Shown here: positions 1-6,148 of the stretch, in pieces | Layout: each line of letters begins with the position of its first letter | Numbering within the stretch: position 1 is the stretch's first letter | Source of the DNA: an uncultured Clostridia bacterium | GTDB lineage: Bacteria > Bacillota > Clostridia > Christensenellales > CAG-917 | Assembly: GCA_937881285.1 (NCBI GenBank) | Contig: CALGEU010000265.1 | Coordinates: 1 to 9,783, forward strand | DNA length: 9,783 nucleotides | Reading direction: 5' to 3' | The notes under the pieces: generated by a model | Seen by the model: the letters and a program-made list of their open reading frames with translations, nothing else | Databases searched by the model: none | Told to the model about the DNA's origin: nothing | Position numbers and translations under genes: made by a program

Positions 1-68
1 TCGACGAACACGAAGTGACTGTAAAAGCACTCGAAACAGGCGAAATTATTTTCCGTTTCGACATCTGA
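1..68 (+). CDS. C-terminal end of an unidentified protein (5' truncated)
   Basis: An open frame enters from the left edge (first full codon at position 3) and ends at TGA 66-68. It gives 21 residues ending in ETGEIIFRFDI. Codon choice (GAC, GAA, AAA, CTC) resembles that of the rightward genes later in the window, and transcription terminator-like structures follow at 112-133 and 171-209, which supports a real gene end. The fragment is too short to assign a family. The gene converges on the tldD-tldE operon. Confidence 0.6.
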   Translation, partial: DEHEVTVKALETGEIIFRFDI

Positions 69-111
69 TTTTTAGCGATATAATCGGATATTCGAAAACG
101 AAATTTTGCAA

Positions 112-133
112 AATCGCAAAAGATTTTGCGATT
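112..133 (+). terminator. AT-rich dyad, possible weak terminator of the upstream gene
   Basis: AATCGCAAAA (112-121) and TTTTGCGATT (124-133) are perfect inverted repeats. As RNA they would form a 9-bp stem with a 4-nt loop. A T-rich but interrupted tail (GATATTTTATTTT) follows. The stem is AT-rich, so termination here is uncertain. Overlapping alternative dyads lie at 103-114 and 108-129. Confidence 0.4.
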
Positions 134-170
134 GATATTTTATTTTGAAAATATTAAATTAAATAGATTA

Positions 171-209
171 GAACACCGAAATTTGCGGTGCTCTTTCTTT
201 TTTTGTTTT
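171..209 (+). terminator. Rho-independent terminator for the rightward upstream gene
   Basis: CACCG (174-178) pairs with CGGTG (186-190) around a 7-nt loop. After one mismatch, two more pairs extend the stem. A long T-rich tract (CTTTCTTTTTTTG, then more T) starts at 191. The orientation fits the gene that ends at 68, about 100 nt upstream. Confidence 0.7.
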
Positions 210-264
210 TGTATTATGGGGAAATTATCTCGAAATTTTTCACGAGTGCGGTTTCCGTTCGAGA

Positions 265-294
265 AACGAAAACCCCGAAAAAATTCGGGGTTTT
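265..294 (-). terminator. Rho-independent terminator of the tldD-tldE operon
   Basis: AAAACCCCGAA (269-279) and TTCGGGGTTTT (284-294) form a perfect 11-bp stem with an AAAA loop, 30 nt beyond the tldE stop codon. On the minus strand the stem ends in TTTT and runs into CGTTTCTC. On the plus strand it is also followed by T-rich sequence, so it may work in both directions and separate the convergent units. Confidence 0.75.
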
Positions 295-323
295 CTGAAA
301 ATATTATTTTTGTGAAATTCAAA

Positions 324-1601
324 TTATTCGACGCCTGCTACGCTGACGTTTTCAAATTTTGCCGCATAAGGTCCTTCATAGCCTGCAGACACGTATCTGT
401 CGGTGGAGAAGACGACGTTTTGTTGCGCTTCGATGAGATTGCCGTTGACCGAACCACCAGTAACCGGGGTGATTTTGCCGTCTTCGACGAGATATGCAAG
501 TCTTATTTCGCCGCCGAAATGTCCCGACATTGCGTCCGTCTGGAAATCGGAGAACGTAACCGCAACGAGACAAGGTTTCTTTTTCATATCTTCAAACGAT
601 TCGCTTCCTTGATTGTCGCATCTGGTCTTTGAGAAGTTGCCCGTAGGTTTAAGACCGAGATAGCGGCAGAACGGCGTGCTTCCGTGAATTGCGGTGAGTT
701 TGCCGTCTTTTATGATTTGCAAATCTTTCATTCTGATGCCGTCTGCGCTGAACGGTGCGGTTGCAACGAGCGTCAAATCCACTTTGTCTTTCTTTGCGTC
801 GTTTTGCACGTCGTCGCCGATGTTCCAGGACGAATAATGCGGATAAATCATATCCGCCGCCGATTTTTCGGTGTAATAAGTCATTATTTCGGCAAGATTG
901 TCCGCACAAATAACGACGTCGTATTTTCCGCTCTTCAACGTCTTTTGCGCGCGTGCTCTGTCGTATGCGTAATCGAGATATTGCTTCACGCCTTCCTTTA
1001 TCGCGTCAACGTTTACGTCGTCGTATTGATATTGATTGATGAGTTCGACGTCTTCCGGCTCTTTGCATTGGACGACGTAGTCGCCTTTGCACACTGCGTC
1101 GATGAAGGACACGTCGGTGCCGTTTGAAGACACCACGCGTTTGAAGTATCTGTGGCAGAACACTTCTGTGGAATTGATATACGCGTGCTCGCTTGTATCG
1201 GCAGAGAAGATTGCCGCCGCCATTTTACCTGCGCTTTCCGCAAGCGGTTTTTCGGTGAGTTCGTTCTTTTTGCAAACACATTCGGACGTTTCCTTTTCGG
1301 GAGCGTCGTAGTCCGGATTCATTGCAAATTGCGCGGCGTAGTACGCGCTTTCGATTTCCGCCTTTATCTCTTGTTCTGTCATAGACGCAATGATGTTTGC
1401 GCCCATACTGCCCGAGAGTTTTTTGCCGTCTTTTTCGCTTTCGCGCACGACAGTCACGACAAATTTGTGCGTATCTTTTATTCTTCTCGTGTCAAGTTGA
1501 TGCTTGACGAAGAAAAGTTCGGCGGATTCTTCTTTGACTTCGTTTATTCTCCAACGGTTTATGCCGCATTCGGAGAGAATTTTCTTTATTTTTTCAATCA
1601 T
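324..1601 (-). CDS. pmbA: TldE/PmbA-type subunit of the TldD/TldE metalloprotease
   Basis: This 425-residue protein is the non-catalytic partner (TldE/PmbA) of TldD. In the known family the two subunits form a cytoplasmic heterodimer that degrades unstructured peptides; in E. coli this includes microcin B17 leader processing and CcdA turnover. It has no HExxxH zinc motif, as expected for TldE. It shares LGLKPTGN (315-322) with TldD's LGVKPTGN, which indicates paralogy. The C-terminal stretch from about 356 (DAMSGHFGGEIRLAYLVEDGKI, then TGGSVNGNL) matches the family's conserved end. There is no signal peptide. The start is ATG 1601-1599, preceded by AAGGAG whose first bases are shared with the tldD TAA stop, so the genes lie 11 nt apart and are probably translationally coupled. 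The true substrate here is unknown. Confidence 0.9.
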   Translation of the reverse strand: MIEKIKKILSECGINRWRINEVKEESAELFFVKHQLDTRRIKDTHKFVVTVVRESEKDGKKLSGSMGANIIASMTEQEIKAEIESAYYAAQFAMNPDYDAPEKETSECVCKKNELTEKPLAESAGKMAAAIFSADTSEHAYINSTEVFCHRYFKRVVSSNGTDVSFIDAVCKGDYVVQCKEPEDVELINQYQYDDVNVDAIKEGVKQYLDYAYDRARAQKTLKSGKYDVVICADNLAEIMTYYTEKSAADMIYPHYSSWNIGDDVQNDAKKDKVDLTLVATAPFSADGIRMKDLQIIKDGKLTAIHGSTPFCRYLGLKPTGNFSKTRCDNQGSESFEDMKKKPCLVAVTFSDFQTDAMSGHFGGEIRLAYLVEDGKITPVTGGSVNGNLIEAQQNVVFSTDRYVSAGYEGPYAAKFENVSVAGVE

Positions 1602-1612
1602 ATCCGTACTCC

Positions 1613-3031
1613 TTATCCAAGTCTTATGCGTGCCTTCATATACGGGCCGCCGTCAGAGACTTTCACCCATTCTTTGTAGCCCTTTCCGCAATATCCGCTG
1701 CCGCAGGTGACGAGTTGTCCGCTCATCATTGACACCGATTTGAGAAGGTCGGGAACGTAGCCCGTGAGAACGATAGGCGAGAAGATTTTTCCTGTGAGTT
1801 TGCCGTCTTTTATCTCTCTTGCAGTGGTGACCATGCATTGAATACCCCAGTTTTTCGGGTCTTCCATGCCGCTTGACGGAGATTCGAGCAGGAATCCGTA
1901 TTTGATTGACGCAATCATTTCGTCGAGAGTGACGTTTTGCGCCGCGCCTTCGAAATACGTGTTGGTCATTCTCGTATACACTTTGCGCTCGTAACTTTCA
2001 CGTCTGCCGTTGCCCGTCGGTTTTACGCCGAGTCTTGCAGCGGAGAGAGCGTCGCACATACCTTTTTTGAGAATGCCGCCGTTTATAACGACAGTGTCGC
2101 TCGTGAGTGTGCCTTCGTCGTCGAACCACATCGTTGCAGAGTCGTCAACCGCATTGCCGTCGTGCATAGTCACAAGGTCGCTTGCGACTCTTTCGTCGAT
2201 GAACGAAGCGGCAAGCGCTCTGTCTTTGACGAACATATCCATTTCGACGCCGTGTCCGAACGCTTCGTGAACGATCATACCGGTGGTATCGGGATCGCAA
2301 ATGCAGTCGTATTCGCCGGGGATCATCTGTTCGCTCGAGAGAAGTTCGATAGCCTTGTTTGCGACTTCGGTTGCGAATTCTTCCATTCTGTCGAGAATTT
2401 CCGCTCCGCCGAGTTGAGAGAAGCCTTTATACGCGTCTTTGACTTCTTCGCCGCGAAGTGCGAGTGCGACGATTGCGCCGTTTGTCCACATAACCGTCTG
2501 GTCAAGGTCACGATTTTCGGAGATGAAAAGTTTTCTGAATTTTCTGTACGATACGTTGACCATTGCGTCGAGAATGCCGTCCACGCTCAAAGTCTTGTTA
2601 CGGATTGCGTCGAGTTTTTCGAGAATTTTTTCGTCGCCGAGTTCGCGCGGGTCGATTGCGTATCCCGAAACTTTTTTGAGAGTTGCGGGTTCGTCGCTCG
2701 GAATGGGGGTGGGAAGCGGTTTGATTCCGTCGAGGATATTTGCGGTTTGATGTGCGACACGTTCGTCGATTGCTTTGACGATTTCGGGGATTTTTTCTTC
2801 CGAAAACTCGTTGAAAGAGTATTCGGCGCAACCGATTTCGTCAAAAACTCGCACCACGTAGCCCGAGCCGCCGCCTAGACCTACGTTGTTAATTCTTTTG
2901 CCTGCGCGATTTATTCGCCACGCGCGGCTGTCGTCCTGCACGGCAAGCACGGAAGCATACGCGTATTTTTTGCGAAGTTCCGACACGAGATTTTTGAGTG
3001 CAGGCTTGACGATGTCAAGTTTTTCAAACAT
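1613..3031 (-). CDS. tldD: TldD zinc metalloprotease, catalytic subunit
   Basis: This 472-residue protein is the catalytic subunit of the TldD/TldE protease (peptidase family U62). The zinc motif HEAFGH is at residues 255-260 (H255, E256, H260). The C-terminal C448-G-K probably corresponds to the third zinc ligand, which is a cysteine in E. coli TldD; C443 is close by. LGVKPTGN lies near 334-341. Length is usual for the family, and no signal peptide is seen, so it should act in the cytoplasm. The start is ATG 3031-3029 with AAAGGAG 7 nt upstream. It is the first gene of a two-gene operon with tldE and has its own promoter (3086-3114). No RiPP precursor or toxin-antitoxin gene is visible nearby, so a role in general peptide turnover or on a distant substrate is equally possible. 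Confidence 0.95.
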   Translation of the reverse strand: MFEKLDIVKPALKNLVSELRKKYAYASVLAVQDDSRAWRINRAGKRINNVGLGGGSGYVVRVFDEIGCAEYSFNEFSEEKIPEIVKAIDERVAHQTANILDGIKPLPTPIPSDEPATLKKVSGYAIDPRELGDEKILEKLDAIRNKTLSVDGILDAMVNVSYRKFRKLFISENRDLDQTVMWTNGAIVALALRGEEVKDAYKGFSQLGGAEILDRMEEFATEVANKAIELLSSEQMIPGEYDCICDPDTTGMIVHEAFGHGVEMDMFVKDRALAASFIDERVASDLVTMHDGNAVDDSATMWFDDEGTLTSDTVVINGGILKKGMCDALSAARLGVKPTGNGRRESYERKVYTRMTNTYFEGAAQNVTLDEMIASIKYGFLLESPSSGMEDPKNWGIQCMVTTAREIKDGKLTGKIFSPIVLTGYVPDLLKSVSMMSGQLVTCGSGYCGKGYKEWVKVSDGGPYMKARIRLG

Positions 3032-3054
3032 ATTTTTGCTCCTTTATAGAAATT

Positions 3055-3068
3055 GCGCACTTGTGCGC
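3055..3068. promoter_or_regulatory. Dyad in the tldD 5' leader, possible operator
   Basis: GCGCAC (3055-3060) and GTGCGC (3063-3068) are perfect inverted repeats with a 2-nt spacer. They lie roughly 11-24 nt downstream of the start site predicted from the 3086-3114 promoter. The position suits a repressor site; a 2-nt spacer makes a tight RNA hairpin less likely. No regulator can be named. Confidence 0.35.
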
Positions 3069-3085
3069 TTCGTTTTTACGTTTAT

Positions 3086-3114
3086 ATTATCGACCCGTAT
3101 CGGACATTTGTCAA
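3086..3114 (-). promoter_or_regulatory. Sigma-A-type promoter of tldD-tldE
   Basis: On the minus strand a perfect -35 TTGACA (3114-3109) and a -10 GATAAT (3091-3086) are separated by exactly 17 nt. Transcription should start near 3079, giving a leader of about 48 nt before the tldD ATG. Confidence 0.8.
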
Positions 3115-3139
3115 CCTTTGCGCGCACGATAATTTGTGA

Positions 3140-3161
3140 AATATGAAAAATGTTTCATATT
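3140..3161. promoter_or_regulatory. AT-rich dyad upstream of the tldD promoter
   Basis: AATATGAAA (3140-3148) and TTTCATATT (3153-3161) are perfect 9-bp inverted repeats around AATG. The dyad is centred about 70 nt upstream of the predicted tldD start site. It has no T-tract beyond the stem on either strand. It could be an activator or repressor site; no regulator is identifiable. Confidence 0.35.
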
Positions 3162-3257
3162 ATTATATAGTTTGTTTCGGGTTTTTCGCATAAAATCAAA
3201 AATCGAGCGAACTTATACGGTGTAGTCAGATTTGTCGTCAAGACGTATTTTGGGTAT

Positions 3258-3282
3258 AAAAAAAGCACCGCGCGGTGCTTTT
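3258..3282 (-). terminator. Strong Rho-independent terminator of the glycerophosphodiesterase gene
   Basis: A perfect 22-nt palindrome (3261-3282) folds as AAAAGCACC / GGTGCTTTT around GCGC. On the minus strand it is followed by an unbroken run of seven T, starting within the stem. It begins 11 nt past the TAA of the gene ending at 3293. The plus strand also has five T after the stem, so some bidirectional activity is possible. Confidence 0.9.
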
Positions 3283-3292
3283 TCGTTTGATG

Positions 3293-4108
3293 TTATTTGT
3301 TGCAGGGAAGATTCTTTTCAAGACACCTGAAAGGAAGAAATTTTCCCGCAAGTTCGTTGACGAGTGCAGGATCGAGATCTTCGAAGATGATGTTGTTGGC
3401 ATATTTCTTTGCGGTTTCCAATGTCTCGTCGGATTTCACCGTCCACATAAGCACGGGGACTTTCTTGCTCCATTTGACAATCCATTTGTTTTCGGGAAGG
3501 GAAGCGTCGCACGCTCTCACGTCGTATGCCACGAAGTCGGGATGTGTGACGTTGCACACGAGCATTTTGCCCATAAAGTCGGTTGCCCACCATCTAAGAT
3601 GTTTAAGGTCGGGGGAGCACCAAGTGCAAAGTTCTCCGACGGCATAGTCGCTGTGACGTTTCGCATACAGAACCGCGCCGAAGTCAAACGATTGAAGCGC
3701 GATGTCACCCTTGTAGTCAACTTCTTTCAAAACTTTGATAGTTTCGCGAACGATACGGTGATTGAAAGGATTTATGCCTTTTATTTCGCACAAAATGCCG
3801 ACTTTTCCGTCAACGAGCGCAAGGAAATCTTTGAAAGTGGGGATTGTATACTCGGTGTTTGCGAGCGGATATTTTTTGAGTTCCGCAAGAGTGCAATCCT
3901 TGATAAGTTTGTCGATTCCGCAAACGCGTTTCAGGTTGTCGTCGTGAAAAACCACCACGTGACCGTCTTTTGTGACGTGAACGTCGATTTCGATATTGAA
4001 GTCGTTATCGATGGCAAGTTGATACGCGGGCATGCTGTTTTCGGGAAATTCTTCGTTGTGAAGTCCGCGATGTGCGATGGGTCTTGCGAAAAGCCATTGA
4101 AAATTCAT
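3293..4108 (-). CDS. Glycerophosphodiester phosphodiesterase (cytoplasmic UgpQ/GlpQ type)
   Basis: This 271-residue GDPD-family enzyme should hydrolyse glycerophosphodiesters, such as deacylated phospholipid headgroups, to sn-glycerol 3-phosphate and an alcohol, using a divalent metal. Visible motifs are AHRG (catalytic H13), PENS (22-25), EIDV (metal ligands E40 and D42), FHDD (second catalytic H55), IPTF (89-92) and EIKG (E108, K110), with MWTVKSDE near the C terminus as in TIM-barrel GDPDs. There is no signal peptide or membrane segment, which suggests a cytoplasmic enzyme of the UgpQ sort rather than secreted GlpQ; substrate specificity is not readable. The start is ATG 4108-4106, with AAGGGG 8 nt upstream. 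It is monocistronic: its own promoter overlaps the lepA promoter and a strong terminator follows. Confidence 0.93.
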   Translation of the reverse strand: MNFQWLFARPIAHRGLHNEEFPENSMPAYQLAIDNDFNIEIDVHVTKDGHVVVFHDDNLKRVCGIDKLIKDCTLAELKKYPLANTEYTIPTFKDFLALVDGKVGILCEIKGINPFNHRIVRETIKVLKEVDYKGDIALQSFDFGAVLYAKRHSDYAVGELCTWCSPDLKHLRWWATDFMGKMLVCNVTHPDFVAYDVRACDASLPENKWIVKWSKKVPVLMWTVKSDETLETAKKYANNIIFEDLDPALVNELAGKFLPFRCLEKNLPCNK

Positions 4109-4140
4109 ATCCTTTTCCCCTTGTTTTGTATTTTATTTTC

Positions 4141-4170
4141 TTGACTAAAATTTTATATTTCCATTATAAT
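4141..4170 (+). promoter_or_regulatory. Sigma-A-type promoter of lepA
   Basis: A -35 TTGACT (4141-4146) and a perfect -10 TATAAT (4165-4170) are separated by 18 nt. The start site should be near 4177, giving a leader of about 124 nt before the lepA start. It overlaps the opposite-strand promoter at 4150-4178. Confidence 0.75.
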
Positions 4171-4178
4171 AAAGTCAA
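4150..4178 (-). promoter_or_regulatory. Sigma-A-type promoter of the glycerophosphodiesterase gene
   Basis: On the minus strand a -35 TTGACT (4178-4173) and a -10 TAAAAT (4155-4150) are separated by 17 nt. The start should be near 4143, about 35 nt before the ATG at 4108. The element overlaps most of the plus-strand lepA promoter. Confidence 0.7.
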
Positions 4179-4229
4179 CGATTTTTGTGATTTATTCCGA
4201 ATTTTTGTTTGATAGTGCAACGAAAGCGT

Positions 4230-4267
4230 CAAAAATCGCCGATAGCGGAAAGGATACGGCGTTTTTG
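4230..4267 (+). promoter_or_regulatory. Terminator-like hairpin in the lepA leader
   Basis: CAAAAA-T-CGCCG (4230-4241) pairs with CGGCG-TTTTTG (4257-4267). This gives 11 base pairs with one bulged T and a 15-nt loop. The five T directly after CGGCG make the shape of an intrinsic terminator inside the leader between the lepA promoter and start codon. It may act as an attenuator. No ligand-binding fold is recognised. Confidence 0.4.
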
Positions 4268-4300
4268 TTGCAATGAAAACTCATTCGGCAGGAGAGCGCA

Positions 4301-6103
4301 TTGAGCAAGAAACACATACGCAATTTTTCCATAATAGCCCATATCGACCACGGCAAAAGCACACTTGCCGACCGTCTTATAGAAAAAACGGGTACGGTCA
4401 GCGAGCGCGATATGGCTGAGCAACTTCTCGACAATATGGAAATTGAGAAGGAACGCGGAATAACGATAAAACTTCAGACGTGCAGGCTTTATTACAAATA
4501 TAACGGCGAAGAATACGTTCTCAACCTTATCGACACGCCGGGGCACGTCGATTTCACGTACGAAGTTTCCCGTTCGCTCGCCGCGTGCGAAGGTGCGTTG
4601 CTTGTCGTGGACGCAACTCAGGGCGTTGAAGCGCAAACTCTATCAAACGTGTATCTCGCTCTTGAAAACGACCTTGAAATTCTGCCCGTCATCAACAAAA
4701 TCGACCTTGCAAGCGCAGACGTTGACGGCGTAAAGTTGGAAATTGAAGACATAATCGGGCTCGACACCGAAGGTTGTCCGTTGGTTTCTGCAAAAGAAGG
4801 TATCGGCATTGACGATTTGCTTGCGCAGATTATAGAAAAACTTCCTGCGCCGACGGGAGACGATTCCGCTCCGCTCAAAGCACTCATTTTCGACAGTTTT
4901 TACGACAATTATCGTGGCGCGATTTCAATGGTTCGCATAATGGACGGAACGGTGAAAGTGGGCGACAAAATCAAAATGATGTCTTCGGGCAAGACGTTCG
5001 AAGTCGTTGAAGTCGGCTATTTCTCACCCGGTATGAGACCTTGCGATATGCTCGTGTCGGGCGAAGTCGGTTACGTTGCGGCAAGCATCAAAAACGTCAG
5101 CGATACGGCTGTCGGCGATACGATAACAAACGCCGAAAATCCAGCAAAAGAAGCACTGCCGGGATATAAAAAGGCAACGCCTATGGTCTATACGGGCGTT
5201 TTTCCCGCGGACGGCGCAAGATACGACGACCTTAAAGAAGCACTGCTCAAACTTCAACTCAACGACGCGTCGTTGTCTTTTGATCCCGAAGTGTCAACGG
5301 CACTCGGTTTCGGTTTCAGATGCGGATTTTTGGGACTTCTGCACATGGAGATAATCGAAGAACGACTCGAAAGAGAATTCGATCTCGACCTTATAACCAC
5401 CGCGCCAAGCGTTTCATACATCGTGACGAAGACCAACGGCGAAAAACTCACCATAGACAATCCCACCGCGTTGCCCAATCCAAGCGAAATAGACTACATC
5501 GAAGAGCCTATCGTAAAGGCAAGACTTTACACGCCGCCCGAATACGTCGGTCCTATTATGGAACTTTGCCAAGGCAAAAGGGGAGTGTTCGTGGATATGT
5601 CGTATATCGACCCCACTCGCGTGCAACTCATCTATCGTATGCCGCTCAACGAAATCATCTACGACTTTTTCGACTCTCTCAAATCGAGAACGCGCGGCTA
5701 TGCGTCGCTCGATTACGAAATGGACGGATACGAAAAGAGCGATCTCGTGCGTCTCGATATGATGATAAACGGCGATATGTGCGACGCGCTTTCAATCATC
5801 GTGCACAAGGACAACGCGTACGCTCGCGGCAGGGGAATTGCAGAAAAGCTCAAAGACGTAATCCCCAGACAACTTTTCGAAGTGCCTATTCAGGCAACCG
5901 TCGGCGGAAAAATCATCGCACGCGAAACCGTGAAAGCAATGCGCAAAGACGTGCTTGCAAAGTGCTACGGCGGCGATATAACCAGAAAGAAAAAACTTCT
6001 TGAAAAGCAAAAAGAAGGCAAAAAACGTATGCGCAAAGTGGGCAGTGTAGAAGTCCCCAGCGAAGCGTTTATATCGATACTCAAAGTAGACCCGAACAAA
6101 TAA
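4301..6103 (+). CDS. lepA: Elongation factor 4 (LepA), ribosome-associated GTPase
   Basis: This 600-residue protein has the family's usual length. LepA/EF4 is a translational GTPase that binds the ribosome, with roles proposed in back-translocation and in initiation or 30S assembly. The G motifs are AHIDHGKST (13-21), RGITIK (52-57), DTPGH (78-82), NKID (132-135) and SAK (163-165). RCGFLGLLHMEI follows in the EF-G-like domain. The LepA-specific C-terminal domain is clear: YARGRGIAEKLKDVIPRQ, then KCYGGDITRKKKLLEKQKEGKKRM, ending in SEAFISILKVD. The start is TTG 4301, chosen because AGGAG (4290-4294) lies 6 nt upstream and the protein then begins MSKKHIRNFSII, as LepA normally does. It is the first gene of a probable lepA-hemW transcript. 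Confidence 0.98.
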   Translation: MSKKHIRNFSIIAHIDHGKSTLADRLIEKTGTVSERDMAEQLLDNMEIEKERGITIKLQTCRLYYKYNGEEYVLNLIDTPGHVDFTYEVSRSLAACEGALLVVDATQGVEAQTLSNVYLALENDLEILPVINKIDLASADVDGVKLEIEDIIGLDTEGCPLVSAKEGIGIDDLLAQIIEKLPAPTGDDSAPLKALIFDSFYDNYRGAISMVRIMDGTVKVGDKIKMMSSGKTFEVVEVGYFSPGMRPCDMLVSGEVGYVAASIKNVSDTAVGDTITNAENPAKEALPGYKKATPMVYTGVFPADGARYDDLKEALLKLQLNDASLSFDPEVSTALGFGFRCGFLGLLHMEIIEERLEREFDLDLITTAPSVSYIVTKTNGEKLTIDNPTALPNPSEIDYIEEPIVKARLYTPPEYVGPIMELCQGKRGVFVDMSYIDPTRVQLIYRMPLNEIIYDFFDSLKSRTRGYASLDYEMDGYEKSDLVRLDMMINGDMCDALSIIVHKDNAYARGRGIAEKLKDVIPRQLFEVPIQATVGGKIIARETVKAMRKDVLAKCYGGDITRKKKLLEKQKEGKKRMRKVGSVEVPSEAFISILKVDPNK

Positions 6104-6113
6104 TACCCGTATG

Positions 6114-6140
6114 CCCCGAGAAACTCGTTTTTCGGGGTGG
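6114..6140 (+). promoter_or_regulatory. Intergenic hairpin covering the hemW ribosome binding site
   Basis: CCCCGAGAAA (6114-6123) pairs with TTTTTCGGGG (6128-6137), with one G-T wobble, around a CTCG loop. It starts 10 nt past the lepA stop. The likely Shine-Dalgarno bases GGGGTGG (6134-6140) are partly in the 3' arm, 8 nt before ATG 6149. Six T (6143-6148) follow after a 5-nt gap, so weak termination is also possible. Confidence 0.55.
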
Positions 6141-6148
6141 AATTTTTT

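Noticed and set aside
1937..2878. A 313-codon open frame on the plus strand, antisense to tldD
   Set aside because: Its product is rich in Phe, Val, Asp, Arg and Cys with no family motif. It mirrors tldD, whose zinc motif and promoter are clear. Codon bias of the real gene keeps the antisense frame open.
3232..3260. A plus-strand promoter-like match, TTGTCG-17-TATAAA, that would give RNA antisense to the glycerophosphodiesterase gene
   Set aside because: The predicted start falls inside the 3261-3282 terminator hairpin, and such matches are common in AT-rich intergenic DNA.
3275..4144. A 289-codon plus-strand frame opposite the glycerophosphodiesterase gene
   Set aside because: It starts in the terminator hairpin and is the antisense of a gene with all GDPD motifs intact.
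4273..4300. An ATG at 4273 as a start of an overlapping frame before lepA
   Set aside because: No ribosome binding site precedes it, and the frame runs across lepA in a different phase without motifs.
6137..6148. A GTG start for hemW four codons upstream
   Set aside because: It lies inside the hairpin and the Shine-Dalgarno bases; ATG 6149 gives the usual HemW N terminus.
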